From an uncultured Atopobiaceae bacterium (lineage in GTDB: Bacteria > Actinomycetota > Coriobacteriia > Coriobacteriales > Atopobiaceae): a DNA stretch of 64,000 bases. Made by a program: the position numbers and the translations under genes. The DNA lies in contig CANQOF010000005.1 of NCBI GenBank assembly GCA_947625405.1, forward strand, positions 1-64,000, in the 5' to 3' direction. The stretch's first letter is position 1; every line of letters starts with the position of its first letter. This document shows positions 1 through 9,601 of this stretch, one piece after another. The notes under the pieces are model-generated. The model saw only the letters and a list, made by a program, of their open reading frames with translations, was not told the origin of the DNA and searched no databases.

Positions 1-28
1 CACCGTCGCACCCAGAAGGGAGGCGTAG
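1..28 (+). CDS. rplV: ribosomal protein L22, last codons (partial)
   Basis: Only the 3' end is in the window. The frame starting at base 2 reads TVAPRREA then TAG, which resembles the C-terminal tail of L22. L22 is the gene normally just upstream of rpsC in the S10 operon. The call rests on position and this short tail only. Confidence 0.55.
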
Positions 29-32
29 CGCC

Positions 33-743
33 ATGGGTCAGAAGGTCTCTCCCACCGGCTTCCGCCTCGGCGTCACCGAGAACTGGCGTTCGCGCTGGTA
101 CGCCGACAAGAACTACGCGGAGAACGTCGGAAGCGACATCAAGATCCGCAAGTTCCTCGAGAAGCGCCTCGCCCGCGCCGCGCTCTCCCACGTCGAGATC
201 GAGCGCGCCGGCCAGGAGGTCAAGGTCACGATCTACTCCGGTCGCCCCGGCATCGTGATCGGCAAGAAGGGCGCCGAGATCAACAAGCTCCGCTCCGACC
301 TCGAGGAGCTCCTCGGCGTCGGCAAGGGCGGCGTGGCCGTGGACGTCGTCGAGATCCGCCGTCCGGAGCTCGACGCCCAGCTCGTCTCCCAGAACATCGC
401 CGAGCAGCTGGAGCAGCGCATCGCCTTCCGCCGCGCCATGCGCAAGGCCGTGCAGAACGCCTCAAACGCGGGCGCCAAGGGCATCCGCATCCAGTGCTCA
501 GGCCGTCTCGGCGGCGCCGAGATGGGAAGGCGCGAGTGGTATCGCGATGGCCGCGTGCCGCTTCAGACCCTTCGCGCGAAGATCGACTTCGCCACCTCCA
601 CGGCACGCACCATCATGGGCTCCTGCGGTGTGAAGACGTGGATTTACCTCGGCGAGCAACTTCCCGGCCAAGTCTTTAGGAACCCGGCGCTCGAGGGCAC
701 CACGGCCCGTCCGCGTCGCCGCATGGAGAGGAGGGGTCGCTAG
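33..743 (+). CDS. rpsC: 30S ribosomal protein S3
   Basis: S3 lies at the mRNA entry site of the small subunit. The 236-residue product opens with [13 protein letters not shown] and has a KH domain with the GxxG-type loop IVIGKKG near residues 75-81. The C-terminal domain ends in an Arg-rich tail ([11 protein letters not shown]). The start is set by GGGAGG ten bases upstream. The next gene, rplP, begins at the base after its stop codon, so the two are probably translationally coupled in the S10 operon. Confidence 0.97.
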   Translation: MGQKVSPTGFRLGVTENWRSRWYADKNYAENVGSDIKIRKFLEKRLARAALSHVEIERAGQEVKVTIYSGRPGIVIGKKGAEINKLRSDLEELLGVGKGGVAVDVVEIRRPELDAQLVSQNIAEQLEQRIAFRRAMRKAVQNASNAGAKGIRIQCSGRLGGAEMGRREWYRDGRVPLQTLRAKIDFATSTARTIMGSCGVKTWIYLGEQLPGQVFRNPALEGTTARPRRRMERRGR

Positions 744-1160
744 ATGCTCGCACCCAAGCGCGTACTCCACCGCAAGGTCCAGCGCGGCTCCATGAAGGGT
801 AAGGCCAAGGGCGGCACCACGCTCAACTTCGGCTCTTGGGGCATCCGCGCCGAGGAGCGCCACTGGATCACGAACCGCCAGATCGAGGCGGCCCGTATCG
901 CCATGACCCGTCGCATGCGCCGTGGCGGCAAGGTGTGGATCAACATCTTCCCGGATAAGCCGGTCACCAAGAAGCCGGCCGAGACCCGCATGGGCTCCGG
1001 CAAGGGTAACCCCGAGGAATGGGTGGCTGTCGTGAAGCCCGGCCGCATCATGTTCGAGATCGACGGCGTTCCCGAGGATGTGGCCAAGGAAGCCCTGCGT
1101 CTCGCGCAGCACAAGCTTCCCATCAAGACCAAGATCGTCTCTCGCGCGGACGCGGTGTAA
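744..1160 (+). CDS. rplP: 50S ribosomal protein L16
   Basis: L16 organises the A-site region and the 5S/23S interface of the large subunit. The 138-residue product begins [15 protein letters not shown] and contains the typical GSWGIRA and [19 protein letters not shown] segments. Length is standard. It starts immediately after the rpsC stop with no intergenic base and is followed after 7 bases by rpmC. Confidence 0.97.
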   Translation: MLAPKRVLHRKVQRGSMKGKAKGGTTLNFGSWGIRAEERHWITNRQIEAARIAMTRRMRRGGKVWINIFPDKPVTKKPAETRMGSGKGNPEEWVAVVKPGRIMFEIDGVPEDVAKEALRLAQHKLPIKTKIVSRADAV

Positions 1161-1167
1161 GGGGGAT

Positions 1168-1383
1168 ATGAGAATGAAGCCTCAAGAAGTGAGGGCCCTC
1201 TCCGACGCCGAGCTCGCCCAGAAGCTCGAGGACGGTCGCGTGGAGCTCTTCAACCTCCGCTTCCAGATGGCCACGAGTCGCCTCGACAACACGGCGCGCG
1301 TGACCAGCGTGAAGCGCGACATCGCCCGCATCCAGACCGAGATCCGCGCCCGTGAGCTCGCCGCGGCCAACGCGTCCAAGTAG
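1168..1383 (+). CDS. rpmC: 50S ribosomal protein L29
   Basis: L29 is a small helical protein at the exit-tunnel rim near the trigger-factor and SRP docking site. The 71-residue product contains the family core LRFQMATSRLDNTARV followed by a basic helix (KRDIARIQTEIRARE). I chose the ATG at 1168 behind a GGGGG stretch. A second in-frame ATG at 1174 (MKPQEV) is also possible. The frame is open further upstream, but that overlaps rplP and is not supported. Confidence 0.94.
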   Translation: MRMKPQEVRALSDAELAQKLEDGRVELFNLRFQMATSRLDNTARVTSVKRDIARIQTEIRARELAAANASK

Positions 1384-1393
1384 GGGAGTGTTC

Positions 1394-1660
1394 ATGCCTG
1401 AGACCGTCGTACGCAACCGCCGCAAGGTGCGCCAGGGCGTCGTGACCTCGCTCGCCGGTGAGAAGACCATCACCGTCACCATCAACGAGCGAATCCCGCA
1501 CCCGAAGTACAAGAAGATGATGAACCGCTCGAAGAAGCTCCACGTCCACGACGAGAAGGGCGAGGCCGCGCTCGGCGACACCGTGCGCGTGATGGAGACG
1601 CGTCCGCTCTCCAAGACCAAGCGTTGGCGCCTCGTCGACGTGGTGGAGAAGGCCGAGTAG
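1394..1660 (+). CDS. rpsQ: 30S ribosomal protein S17
   Basis: S17 is a primary 16S rRNA-binding protein with an OB fold. The 88-residue product reads [17 protein letters not shown], then [17 protein letters not shown], and ends with [13 protein letters not shown] and a basic strand. All are typical S17 blocks. The start is the ATG 10 bases after the rpmC stop, preceded by GGGGAG. Confidence 0.96.
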   Translation: MPETVVRNRRKVRQGVVTSLAGEKTITVTINERIPHPKYKKMMNRSKKLHVHDEKGEAALGDTVRVMETRPLSKTKRWRLVDVVEKAE

Positions 1661-1706
1661 GGCACAAGCCCGCTCGCCAAGCGAATCAGACCTATCGGAG
1701 GAACCC

Positions 1707-2075
1707 ATGATCCAGATGCAGACGATGCTCACCGTCGCCGACAACTCCGGCGCGCGCAAGGTGAGGTGCATCAAGGTGCTCGGTGGCTCCAAGCGTCGCT
1801 ACGCCGGCATCGCAGACGTCATCGTCTGCGCCGTCCAGGAGGCCACACCCGGCGGCAACGTGAAGAAGGGCGACGTCGTGCGCTGCGTAGTCGTGCGCAC
1901 GAAGAAGGCGCTCCGTCGCAAGGACGGCTCCTTCATCCGCTTTGACCAGAACGCCTGCGTCCTCATCGACAAGGACGGCGGCCCGATCGGGACCCGCATC
2001 TTCGGCCCGGTGGCGCGCGAGCTGCGCGACCGCCGCTACATGAAGATCGTCTCCCTGGCCCCCGAGACCCTCTAG
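1707..2075 (+). CDS. rplN: 50S ribosomal protein L14
   Basis: L14 lies at the subunit interface (bridge B5/B8). The 122-residue product begins [17 protein letters not shown], carries [13 protein letters not shown], and has the conserved [10 protein letters not shown] and [13 protein letters not shown] blocks. Full standard length. It has a good Shine-Dalgarno (CGGAGGAA) upstream of 1707. A 46-base gap separates it from rpsQ. Confidence 0.97.
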   Translation: MIQMQTMLTVADNSGARKVRCIKVLGGSKRRYAGIADVIVCAVQEATPGGNVKKGDVVRCVVVRTKKALRRKDGSFIRFDQNACVLIDKDGGPIGTRIFGPVARELRDRRYMKIVSLAPETL

Positions 2076-2082
2076 GAGAATG

Positions 2083-2397
2083 ATGAACAGCCTGCATGTG
2101 AAGAAGGGCGACACCGTCGAGGTGCTCTCCGGCAAGGACCGCGGGGTTCGCGGCGAGGTGCGCCGCGTCTATCCCCAGACCGGCAGGGTGACGGTCGAGG
2201 GCGTCGCGATGGTGAAGAAGCACCAGCGCGCCCAGGGTCCGAACAACCCGGGCGGCATCATCGATCGCGAGGGCACCGTCGACGCCTCCACCGTGATGCT
2301 CGTGTGCCCGAAGTGTTCTGAGAAGACCCGCGTGGGCCATGTCGTGGAGAACGGCAAGAAGGTCCGCGTCTGCAAGAAGTGCGGCGCCCATTTCTAG
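2083..2397 (+). CDS. rplX: 50S ribosomal protein L24, zinc-ribbon form
   Basis: L24 is an assembly-initiator protein with a KOW motif (VKKGDTVEVLSGKDRGVRG). The C terminus carries two CxxC pairs (CPKC and CKKC, about 25 residues apart), so this is the zinc-binding form. Two ATG codons lie in tandem at 2080 and 2083. AGGAG at 2074-2078 leaves one base to the first and four to the second, so I chose 2083 (104 residues). Confidence 0.95.
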   Translation: MNSLHVKKGDTVEVLSGKDRGVRGEVRRVYPQTGRVTVEGVAMVKKHQRAQGPNNPGGIIDREGTVDASTVMLVCPKCSEKTRVGHVVENGKKVRVCKKCGAHF

Positions 2398-2488
2398 GAG
2401 CCGCGCGAGCATGAGGCCTTCGGGGATGGCCCCGGAGGGCGCGAGATCGGAAACCCCGCGCACCAAACCTCGCTAAAGGAAGGAAACC

Positions 2489-3097
2489 ATGGCCACCAAG
2501 GATGCCAAGAAGCAAGCGGCTCCCGCTGACGCCAATGACGAAGCCTACGTGCCTCGCCTGAAGACGCTCTACACCGACACGGTGAGGGGTCAGCTCCAGG
2601 AGCGCTTCAACTACACGAACCCCATGATGGTTCCCAAGATCGAGAAAATCGTGGTGAACATGGGCGTGGGCGAGGCCGCGGTGGATTCGAAGGCCATCGA
2701 CGGAGCCGTCGCCGACCTCCGCACCATCTGCGGTCAGCAGCCGCTCGTCACCAAGGCGAAGAAGTCCATCGCGAGCTTCAAGCTTCGCGCGGGCATGAAG
2801 ATCGGCGCGAAGGTCACGCTTCGCGGCGACCGCATGTGGGATTTCCTCGATCGTCTCATCGCCGTGGCCATTCCGCGCATACGCGACTTCCGTGGCATCA
2901 ATCCCACGAGCTTCGACGGTCGCGGCAACTTCTCCATGGGCGTCACCGAGCAGACGATCTTCCCCGAGATCGACTTCGACAAGGTGGACCGCACCCGCGG
3001 CATGGACATCACCATCGTCACCACCGCCGCCACCGACGAGGAGGGCAAGGCGCTCCTCGAAGGCTTCGGCTTCCCGTTCAAGCGCGACGCTGCCTAA
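2489..3097 (+). CDS. rplE: 50S ribosomal protein L5
   Basis: L5 binds 5S rRNA in the central protuberance. The 202-residue product has the family blocks [36 protein letters not shown] and [11 protein letters not shown]. An 18-20-residue Lys/Ala/Asp-rich N-terminal extension precedes the normal start of the family. It is consistent with the Shine-Dalgarno AAAGGAAGG immediately before 2489. A 91-base gap separates it from rplX. Confidence 0.96.
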   Translation: MATKDAKKQAAPADANDEAYVPRLKTLYTDTVRGQLQERFNYTNPMMVPKIEKIVVNMGVGEAAVDSKAIDGAVADLRTICGQQPLVTKAKKSIASFKLRAGMKIGAKVTLRGDRMWDFLDRLIAVAIPRIRDFRGINPTSFDGRGNFSMGVTEQTIFPEIDFDKVDRTRGMDITIVTTAATDEEGKALLEGFGFPFKRDAA

Positions 3098-3129
3098 GGC
3101 GCCCCCTCTCGCACGAAAGGACTTTCCCC

Positions 3130-3315
3130 GTGGCCAAGACGTCGATGATCGTCAAGTCCCAGCGCACCCCGAAGTACAGCTGTCGAGAGGTTCGGCGCTG
3201 CCAAAGGTGCGGCAGGCCCCATTCGGTCTACCGCAAGTTCGGCCTCTGCCGCGTCTGCCTGCGCGAGCTCGCGCTCGCCGGCGAGCTGCCGGGCGTTCGT
3301 AAGGCAAGCTGGTAG
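3130..3315 (+). CDS. rpsN: 30S ribosomal protein S14, zinc-binding (type Z)
   Basis: This small 61-residue form starts at a GTG (reads [17 protein letters not shown]) preceded by GAAAGGA. It carries CQRC and CRVC pairs plus the C-terminal GVRKASW of the zinc-ribbon S14 (S14p/S29e) family. S14 sits in the head of the small subunit. The position between rplE and rpsH is the usual one in the spc operon. Confidence 0.95.
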   Translation: MAKTSMIVKSQRTPKYSCREVRRCQRCGRPHSVYRKFGLCRVCLRELALAGELPGVRKASW

Positions 3316-3382
3316 AAGATTGCGCGCTGAACTCGCGCCGCACGCCGTGCGCACGAGCCATCATCACCCAAGGAGTTCGAGG

Positions 3383-3781
3383 ATGAACGTCACAGACCCC
3401 ATCGCCGACATGCTCACCCGCATCCGCAACGCCACCACGGCTCACAAGGACACCGTGTCCATGCCGTCTTCCAAGGTGTTGGCTGAGATCGCGCGGGTTC
3501 TCGAGGAGGAGGGCTACATCGAGTCCTATTCCGTCGAGGACACCGAGCCCCAGAAAACTCTCACCATCACCCTGAAGTACGGTCCGAAGAAGACGCGGGT
3601 CATCCGCGGGCTGCGTCGCATCTCGAAGCCGGGGCTGCGCATCTACAGCTCCGTCGACGAGCTGCCGCGCGTCTTGGGCGGTCTCGGCACGGCCGTGGTC
3701 TCCACGTCCAAGGGTGTGATGTGCGATCGCGACGCCCGCGCCGCTGGCGTGGGCGGCGAAGTCATCGCCTACGTTTGGTAA
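3383..3781 (+). CDS. rpsH: 30S ribosomal protein S8
   Basis: S8 binds 16S helix 21 and in many bacteria also represses the spc operon mRNA. The 132-residue product begins [18 protein letters not shown] and has the conserved C-terminal [13 protein letters not shown] and GGEVIAYVW blocks. The ATG at 3383 follows AAGGAG with normal spacing. The frame is open upstream but without supporting signals. Confidence 0.97.
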   Translation: MNVTDPIADMLTRIRNATTAHKDTVSMPSSKVLAEIARVLEEEGYIESYSVEDTEPQKTLTITLKYGPKKTRVIRGLRRISKPGLRIYSSVDELPRVLGGLGTAVVSTSKGVMCDRDARAAGVGGEVIAYVW

Positions 3782-3805
3782 GAGAAGAAGCGAAAGGATA
3801 AGCGG

Positions 3806-4342
3806 ATGTCGCGTATCGGAAAGATCCCCGTCGAGATCCCCCAAGGGGTCACCTGCACCATTGACGGGCAGACTCTCGCCGTGAAGGGCCCCAAGGGCGA
3901 GCTCACGCGCACGTTCTCCCCGCTCGTGACCATCGCCGAGGAGGGCACGACGCTCGTCGTCACCCCCGTTGACGAGAGCACCGAGGCCAACGCCCAGCAC
4001 GGTCTCACGCGCACCCTCGTGCACAACATGGTCGTGGGAGTCTCCCAAGGCTTCGAGAAAAAGCTCCAGCTCGTGGGAGTGGGTTACCGTGCCACGCTCA
4101 AGGGTCGCGACCTTGAGCTCGCGCTCGGCTACTCGCATCCCGTGAAGATCGCGGCGGGCGAGGGCATCTCCTTCGAGGTGCCCGACAATACCCACATCTC
4201 CGTGAAGGGCATCTCCAAGGAGCGTGTGGGCCAAGTGGCCGCCGACATCCGCGCCAAGCGGCCCCCCGAGCCCTACAAGGGCAAGGGTATCCGCTATGAG
4301 AACGAACACGTGCGCCGCAAGCTCGGCAAGGCCGCCAAGTAG
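3806..4342 (+). CDS. rplF: 50S ribosomal protein L6
   Basis: L6 lies near the factor-binding site and the sarcin-ricin loop. The 178-residue product begins [15 protein letters not shown], has two repeated alpha/beta halves, and carries the C-terminal signature [16 protein letters not shown]. Full length. It is separated from rpsH by 24 bases containing GAAAGGA. Confidence 0.97.
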   Translation: MSRIGKIPVEIPQGVTCTIDGQTLAVKGPKGELTRTFSPLVTIAEEGTTLVVTPVDESTEANAQHGLTRTLVHNMVVGVSQGFEKKLQLVGVGYRATLKGRDLELALGYSHPVKIAAGEGISFEVPDNTHISVKGISKERVGQVAADIRAKRPPEPYKGKGIRYENEHVRRKLGKAAK

Positions 4343-4395
4343 GGCCACGGCACTCGCACCACGCACCCGCTTCCCAAAGGAGACTGAACAAGCCC

Positions 4396-4764
4396 ATGAA
4401 CAAGATGAAGGCAAAGCACCAGGGCCTCAAACACCGCCATCGTCGCGGCAAGGACCAGCTTCGGGGCACGCCCGATCGTCCGCGCTTGGCCGTGACTCGC
4501 ACCAACAAGCACATCTACGCCCAGGTGATCGACGACGTGGACGCGCATACCATCTGCGCGAGCTCCACGCTCGACCCCGAGTTCCGCGAGACGGGCAAGC
4601 TCGGCTCGAACAAGGAGGCTGCCAAGCTCGTGGGCAAGATGGTGGGCGAGCGCGCAGTCGCCGCCGGGGTGAAGCAGGTGCGCTTCGACCGTGGTGGTCG
4701 CATCTACCACGGTCGCGTGCAGGCTTTGGCCGAGGGTGCCCGTGAAGCGGGCCTGGAGTTCTAG
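4396..4764 (+). CDS. rplR: 50S ribosomal protein L18
   Basis: L18 binds 5S rRNA together with L5. The 122-residue product has a basic N terminus ([17 protein letters not shown]), the [24 protein letters not shown] block and a C-terminal [24 protein letters not shown] signature (split here across the helix). Standard length. AAAGGAG lies upstream, and the stop codon is followed by the Shine-Dalgarno of rpsE. Confidence 0.97.
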   Translation: MNKMKAKHQGLKHRHRRGKDQLRGTPDRPRLAVTRTNKHIYAQVIDDVDAHTICASSTLDPEFRETGKLGSNKEAAKLVGKMVGERAVAAGVKQVRFDRGGRIYHGRVQALAEGAREAGLEF

Positions 4765-4775
4765 GAGGTAGCAAG

Positions 4776-5300
4776 ATGCCACGCACTCGACGTCCGCGCG
4801 AAGCTTCCGAGCTCCAGGAGCGCGTCGTCTTCATCCACAGGGTGTCCAAGGTAGTGAAGGGCGGTCGCCGCTTCTCGCTCGCCGCCCTCGTCGTCGTCGG
4901 CGACGGCAAGGGCAAGGTGGGCCTTGGCATGGGCAAGTCGGCAGAGGTGCCGCTGGCCATCTCCAAGGCCGTCGAGGACGCCAAGAAGAACATGTTCGAG
5001 ATCCCCCTCACCGAGGGTGGCTCGATCCCGCACGCGGTGGAGGGTCGCTTCGGCGCCGGTCGCGTGCTCATCAAACCGGCCATCGAGGGCACCGGCGTGA
5101 TCGCCGGAGGCCCCGTGCGCCCGCTCTTCGAGCTCGCCGGCATCCGCAACGTGCTTTCGAAGTCCCTCGGCACGAACAACGCACTGAACATCATCAAAGC
5201 CGCGGCGGAAGGCCTGAAGGAGCTCCAGAGCCCCGAGCAGACCGCCGAGCGTCGCGGCATCACCGTGGGCCATATGTTCGGCTCGAAAAAGGAGGACTAA
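4776..5300 (+). CDS. rpsE: 30S ribosomal protein S5
   Basis: S5 is a decoding-fidelity and mRNA-helicase protein. The 174-residue product has the N-terminal dsRBD-like domain ([19 protein letters not shown], then [13 protein letters not shown]). The C-terminal domain includes [19 protein letters not shown] and the SLGTNNALN block. Length fits the family. The rplR stop overlaps its AGGAGG ribosome-binding site. Confidence 0.97.
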   Translation: MPRTRRPREASELQERVVFIHRVSKVVKGGRRFSLAALVVVGDGKGKVGLGMGKSAEVPLAISKAVEDAKKNMFEIPLTEGGSIPHAVEGRFGAGRVLIKPAIEGTGVIAGGPVRPLFELAGIRNVLSKSLGTNNALNIIKAAAEGLKELQSPEQTAERRGITVGHMFGSKKED

Positions 5301-5303
5301 CCC

Positions 5304-5489
5304 ATGGCCTCCACTCTCAAGATCACGCTCGTGAGGAGCGCGCAGGCCTCCGTGAAGAAGGACCAGCGCGCCACCGTGGCCGCGCTCGGCCTGCGCCACA
5401 CGGGCGACGTCGTGGAAAAGCCGGATAACCCGAGCGTCCGCGGCATGCTCTTCAAGGTAAAGCACCTCGTGAAGGTCGAGGAGGTTTAG
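5304..5489 (+). CDS. rpmD: 50S ribosomal protein L30
   Basis: A 61-residue product with the L30 pattern: [20 protein letters not shown], then [23 protein letters not shown]30 is a small protein on the back of the large subunit. It starts three bases after the rpsE stop, with GGAGG inside the end of rpsE. Confidence 0.95.
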   Translation: MASTLKITLVRSAQASVKKDQRATVAALGLRHTGDVVEKPDNPSVRGMLFKVKHLVKVEEV

Positions 5490-5495
5490 CCCATC

Positions 5496-5936
5496 ATGCA
5501 GCTTCACGACCTCGCGCCCGCGAAGGGCGCCACCAAGAACCGCAAGCGCCTCGGCCGCGGCAACTCCTCCGGCCAGGGCACCACGGCCGGTCGCGGCTAT
5601 AAGGGCCAGCTCTCGCGCTCCGGCGGCGGCAAGGGCTCGGGCTTCGAGGGCGGGCAGATGCCCCTCGCGATGCGCCTCCCCAAGCTCCCCGGCTTCACCA
5701 ATCGCAATCGCGTGGAGTACGCGCCGGTGAACGTCGGACGCCTCGAGGGCCTCTTCGAGGCCGGCGACACGGTGAACAACGCCGCGCTCGTGGCCAAGGG
5801 CGTCATCAAGCATGAGAACACACTCGTGAAGGTCCTCGGCGATGGCGAGCTCACGAAAGCGCTCACCGTCGACGTGGCAAAGGTCTCGGCTGGCGCCAAG
5901 AGCAAGATCGAGGCCGCCGGCGGGAAGGTTGCGTAG
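5496..5936 (+). CDS. rplO: 50S ribosomal protein L15
   Basis: L15 is a late-assembly protein with a long extended N-terminal arm. The 146-residue product shows the Gly/Arg-rich arm ([21 protein letters not shown]), GFEGGQMPL and a globular C-terminal half ending AGGKVA. The TAG stop shares its last base with the GTG start of secY (TAGTG). Confidence 0.96.
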   Translation: MQLHDLAPAKGATKNRKRLGRGNSSGQGTTAGRGYKGQLSRSGGGKGSGFEGGQMPLAMRLPKLPGFTNRNRVEYAPVNVGRLEGLFEAGDTVNNAALVAKGVIKHENTLVKVLGDGELTKALTVDVAKVSAGAKSKIEAAGGKVA

Positions 5937-7225
5937 TGTTTGAATCCGTCAGTCGGGCGCTCAAAGTCCATGACGTGCGCAAGAAGATCGCGATCACGCT
6001 CGCGATCCTCTTGCTGTATCGCGTGGGCGCCTATGTGCCGATCCCGGGCATTCCCTTCGAGGGGATGTTGAACCAGTTCCAGACGGCACTCTCCGACCAA
6101 AGCGCGCTCGCCCTCCTGAACCTCTTCTCGGGCGGCGCACTCGCGCGCATGTCCGTCTTCAGCCTCGGCATCATGCCCTACATCACCTCGCAGATCATCA
6201 TCCAGATGCTCCAGAGCGTGGTGCCGTCCCTGCAGTCGCTCGCCAAGGAGGGCGAAGCGGGCCAGCGCAAGATCACGCAGTACACGCGCTATCTCACCGT
6301 CGGCCTCGCGCTCCTGAACTCCGTGGGCTACCTCTTCCTCTTCCAGAGCGACGCCTACGGCATCGACTTCACGGCCATCGACGCGCCGCTCTGGCTCACC
6401 TCCACGATTGTCGTCGTGACGATGCTCGCGGGCGCGATCATCATCATGTGGCTCGGCGAGGTCATCACCCAATACGGCATCGGCAACGGCATGAGCCTCA
6501 TCATCTTCTGCAACATCATGAGCGGCCTGCCCACGTCGATCATCTCCTCGCTCGGAAACGACGTCACGGGCGTGATCATGACGATCGCGGTCCTTCTCGT
6601 CACCCTCATCATCATCCCGCTCATCGTCTACATCGAGCGCGGCCAGCGAAGGATCCCCATCCAATACGCCAAGCGCGTGGTGGGGCGTCGCGTGATGGGT
6701 GGCCAGTCCACGTACCTGCCGATCAAAGTGAACACCGCGGGCGTCATCCCCATCATCTTCGCGTCGGCGATCCTCTACTTCCCGGCGCAGATCGCGGTCT
6801 TCTTCCCCACGATCGACTGGATCCAAGCCACGGCAAACGCCATCTCCAACGGATGGATCAACTGGATCCTCACGGTGGTCCTCATCGTCGTCTTCGCGTA
6901 CTTCTACACGACGATCGTCTTCAATCCCGAGGACACGGCGGACCAGCTGAGGCGCCAGGGCGGGTTCATCCCCGGCGTGCGTCCCGGTGCGGCCACCGCT
7001 CGCTACATCCGCAACACGCTGAACCACATCACGCTCCCGGGCGGCCTCTTCCTCGCGCTGCTCGCCGTGGTGCCTTCGATCCTCTTCACCTTCACCAATA
7101 ACGCCCTCATACAGGCCTTCGGGGGCACGTCGATCCTCATCATGGTGGGCGTGGCGCTCGACACCATCACCCAGATCGAGAGCCAGCTGAAGACCCACGA
7201 CTACGACGGGCTCTTCATCCGCTAG
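5936..7225 (+). CDS. secY: preprotein translocase subunit SecY
   Basis: SecY forms the protein-conducting channel in the cytoplasmic membrane. The 429-residue product has about ten hydrophobic segments. It shows the family blocks YRVGAYVPIPGI, FSLGIMPYITSQIIIQM and GIGNGMSLIIF, and the cytoplasmic loop RRIPIQYAKR. It starts at GTG overlapping the last base of the rplO stop and reads [17 protein letters not shown]. No SecE or SecG gene lies in the window. Confidence 0.97.
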   Translation: MFESVSRALKVHDVRKKIAITLAILLLYRVGAYVPIPGIPFEGMLNQFQTALSDQSALALLNLFSGGALARMSVFSLGIMPYITSQIIIQMLQSVVPSLQSLAKEGEAGQRKITQYTRYLTVGLALLNSVGYLFLFQSDAYGIDFTAIDAPLWLTSTIVVVTMLAGAIIIMWLGEVITQYGIGNGMSLIIFCNIMSGLPTSIISSLGNDVTGVIMTIAVLLVTLIIIPLIVYIERGQRRIPIQYAKRVVGRRVMGGQSTYLPIKVNTAGVIPIIFASAILYFPAQIAVFFPTIDWIQATANAISNGWINWILTVVLIVVFAYFYTTIVFNPEDTADQLRRQGGFIPGVRPGAATARYIRNTLNHITLPGGLFLALLAVVPSILFTFTNNALIQAFGGTSILIMVGVALDTITQIESQLKTHDYDGLFIR

Positions 7226-7267
7226 CCCTCGCGCATCGTCCACAGGCCCGCTTCGAAGGGAGCGCCC

Positions 7268-7894
7268 ATGAACATCGTCCTGCTTGGAGCTCCGGGAGCC
7301 GGTAAGGGCACTCAGGCCCAGAAGCTCGTCGAGGAGTTCGGCTTCGCCCACGTCTCCACGGGCGATCTCCTGCGCGCGGCCGTGAAGAACGCCACGCCGC
7401 TCGGCGTGGAGGCCAAGGGCTACATGGACAAGGGCGCGCTCGTGCCCGACGAGCTCGTAATCGGCCTCGTGAAGGAGCGTCTCGCCGAGCCGGACGCCAA
7501 GAAGGGCTTCATCCTCGACGGCTTCCCGCGCAACCTCGACCAGGCGCGCGCCCTCGACGCCGCCCTCCCCGAACTCGGTGTGAAGATCGACGCGGCGCTT
7601 CTCGTGGACGTGGAGCCCGACATCATCGTGAAGCGCCTCTCGAACCGTCGCGTGTGCAGGAGCTGCGGCTACACCGGCACCTCCGCCGACGCCGTCTGTC
7701 CGCGCTGCGGTGGCGAGATGTACCAGCGAGACGACGACAAGCCCGAGACCATCAAGAACCGCCTCGACGTCTACGCGAAGGCCACCGAACCGCTCCTGGG
7801 CTACTACGAAGACGAGGGCCTTCTCGTGAAGGTTGACGGGGATCGAGATCCCGATGCGGTGTACGCCGAGGTGAAGGAGCGTCTGGGCCTTTGA
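7268..7894 (+). CDS. adk: adenylate kinase with zinc-binding LID
   Basis: Interconverts ATP plus AMP and two ADP. The 208-residue product has the P-loop GAPGAGKGTQ at residues 7-16, the AMP-binding STGDLLRAA and the DGFPR motif. The LID domain near residues 129-150 carries four cysteines (CRSC and CPRC), so it should bind zinc. It starts 43 bases after secY with GAAGGGAG. Its stop overlaps the start of map. Confidence 0.97.
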   Translation: MNIVLLGAPGAGKGTQAQKLVEEFGFAHVSTGDLLRAAVKNATPLGVEAKGYMDKGALVPDELVIGLVKERLAEPDAKKGFILDGFPRNLDQARALDAALPELGVKIDAALLVDVEPDIIVKRLSNRRVCRSCGYTGTSADAVCPRCGGEMYQRDDDKPETIKNRLDVYAKATEPLLGYYEDEGLLVKVDGDRDPDAVYAEVKERLGL

Positions 7895-8682
7895 TCCACC
7901 TCAAAACGCAGGAGGAAATCGAGGCGATGAAGCCCGCGGGAGCGCTCTCGAAGATGGCGCTTCGGCGGGTGGGCTCGCACATTCGCCCCGGAGTCTCGAC
8001 GGCCGAGCTCGATCGCATCGCCGAACAGATCATCCGCCTCCACGGCGGCACCCCCGCGTTCAAAGGCTACGGCGGCTTTCCCGCCTCCATCTGCTCCTCC
8101 ATCAACGCGCAGATCGTACATGGCATCCCCTCCACGGAGATCATCCTGAAGGAGGGCGATATCGTCTCCATCGACACGGGCGCCGTGGTGGACGGTTGGG
8201 TGGGGGATAACGCCTGGACCTTCTACTGCGGCACCCCCGACCCCCTTGATCGCGAGCTCTGCGAGGTCACGCGTGACTGCCTCAAGCGCGCGATCGATCT
8301 CGCGGTGCCGGGAAACCACCTCGGCGACATCGGCGCCGCCGTGCAGGAGTACGCCGAGCGCCACGGCTTCGGCGTGGTGCGCGAGTACGTGGGCCACGGC
8401 GTGGGCCGCGTGATGCACGAGGAGCCCAACGTCCCTAACTACGGGCGCAGGGGCCGCGGCACTCGCCTCCAGGCGGGCATGGTCATAGCCATCGAGCCGA
8501 TGATCACACGCGGCAGCCCGAAGAACGAAACGATGCCGAACCGCTGGACCGTGACCACTAAGGATCGCTCGACGGCGGCGCACTACGAGAACACGATCGC
8601 CATCACCAACGATGGTCCCGTCATCCTCACCACCGACGACGAGGGCCCGTGGTGCACGATGGAGGGTGGGACGCCCGCATGA
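7891..8682 (+). CDS. map: methionine aminopeptidase, type I
   Basis: Removes the N-terminal Met from nascent proteins. The 263-residue product shows the metal-ligand pattern of the family: the Asp pair in DTGAVVDGWVGDNAW, His in GHGVGRVMHEEPNVPNYG, Glu in AIEPM and Glu in HYENT. It starts at a TTG whose TTGA overlaps the adk stop, giving the usual N terminus IHLKTQEEIE. No N-terminal zinc-finger extension is present. Confidence 0.96.
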   Translation: MIHLKTQEEIEAMKPAGALSKMALRRVGSHIRPGVSTAELDRIAEQIIRLHGGTPAFKGYGGFPASICSSINAQIVHGIPSTEIILKEGDIVSIDTGAVVDGWVGDNAWTFYCGTPDPLDRELCEVTRDCLKRAIDLAVPGNHLGDIGAAVQEYAERHGFGVVREYVGHGVGRVMHEEPNVPNYGRRGRGTRLQAGMVIAIEPMITRGSPKNETMPNRWTVTTKDRSTAAHYENTIAITNDGPVILTTDDEGPWCTMEGGTPA

Positions 8683-8776
8683 TGTACTCCTCTGAAGGCT
8701 TCCCATTCAGCATGGAAAAAAGGGCACGCACCATCTAGTATGGAAGATTGCGCGCTGGACGCTTGAAAGGGGTTTC

Positions 8777-8995
8777 GTGAGCAAGCAGGACGCCATCGAG
8801 CTCGAGGGTACGGTGAAAGAGCCGCTGCCCAACGCCATGTTTAACGTCGAGCTGGAGAACGGCCGCACGATTCTCTGCACCATCTCCGGGAAGATCCGCA
8901 TGAACTACATCCGCATCCTCCCGGGCGACCGCGTGGTCGTGGAGATTTCGCCCTACGATCTCACGCGTGGACGCATCACGTACCGCTACAAGTAG
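8777..8995 (+). CDS. infA: translation initiation factor IF-1
   Basis: A 72-residue single S1/OB-fold protein, starting at GTG behind GAAAGGGG. It has the diagnostic core [20 protein letters not shown] and [18 protein letters not shown]-1 binds the A site during initiation. A 94-base gap after map contains a TAGTAT sequence at 8736-8741 that could be a -10 element, so infA may also have its own promoter. Confidence 0.97.
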   Translation: MSKQDAIELEGTVKEPLPNAMFNVELENGRTILCTISGKIRMNYIRILPGDRVVVEISPYDLTRGRITYRYK

Positions 8996-9095
8996 CGCGC
9001 AACGGCACGACCCGCACGACTCGAGCACGACCATCCACGCCTGCGGCTGGGCGTTTACATAGGAAGCAAGGACACGGTTTTCTAAGGAGCACTCC

Positions 9096-9209
9096 ATGAA
9101 GGTTCGCCCTTCTGTTAAGAAGATGTGCGACAAATGCAAGATCATTCGCCGTCATGGCAAGGTCTATGTCATTTGCGAAAACCCGCGCCATAAGCAGCGC
9201 CAGGGCTAA
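9096..9209 (+). CDS. rpmJ: 50S ribosomal protein L36
   Basis: This 37-residue protein starts at ATG behind TAAGGAG. It reads [20 protein letters not shown] and then [15 protein letters not shown]. The Cys/His zinc ligands (CDKC, C, H) make it the zinc form of L36. It occupies the standard slot between infA and rpsM. Confidence 0.96.
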   Translation: MKVRPSVKKMCDKCKIIRRHGKVYVICENPRHKQRQG

Positions 9210-9226
9210 GAGAGGAGCCTCGTAAA

Positions 9227-9598
9227 GTGCCACGTATCTCCGGCGTAGACCTGCCACGCGAGAAGCGCGTCGACATCGGCCTCACCTACATCTTCGGCAT
9301 CGGACGCACCACGGCCACCAAGATCTGCGAAGCCACCGGTGTTGACCCGGCTACCAAGGTTAACGACCTCACCGAGGACGAGACCAGCCGCATCCGCGAT
9401 TACATCGATCAAAACCTCACCGTCGAGGGCGACCTCCGCCGCGACACCCGCACCAACATCGACCGCCTCATGGCGATCGGGTGCTATCGCGGCCTTCGCC
9501 ATCGCCGCGGGCTCCCCGTGCGCGGCCAGCGCACCCACACCAACGCCCGCACCCGCAAGGGCAAGAGGCGTCAAATCGGCGCGAAGAAGAGGGGCTAG
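9227..9598 (+). CDS. rpsM: 30S ribosomal protein S13
   Basis: S13 contacts tRNA and forms inter-subunit bridges from the head of the small subunit. The 123-residue product starts at GTG behind GAGGAG and reads [19 protein letters not shown]. The central helix-hairpin-helix-like [11 protein letters not shown] and the C-terminal [22 protein letters not shown] signature are present. The tail is basic, as usual. Confidence 0.97.
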   Translation: MPRISGVDLPREKRVDIGLTYIFGIGRTTATKICEATGVDPATKVNDLTEDETSRIRDYIDQNLTVEGDLRRDTRTNIDRLMAIGCYRGLRHRRGLPVRGQRTHTNARTRKGKRRQIGAKKRG

Positions 9599-9601
9599 CC
9601 C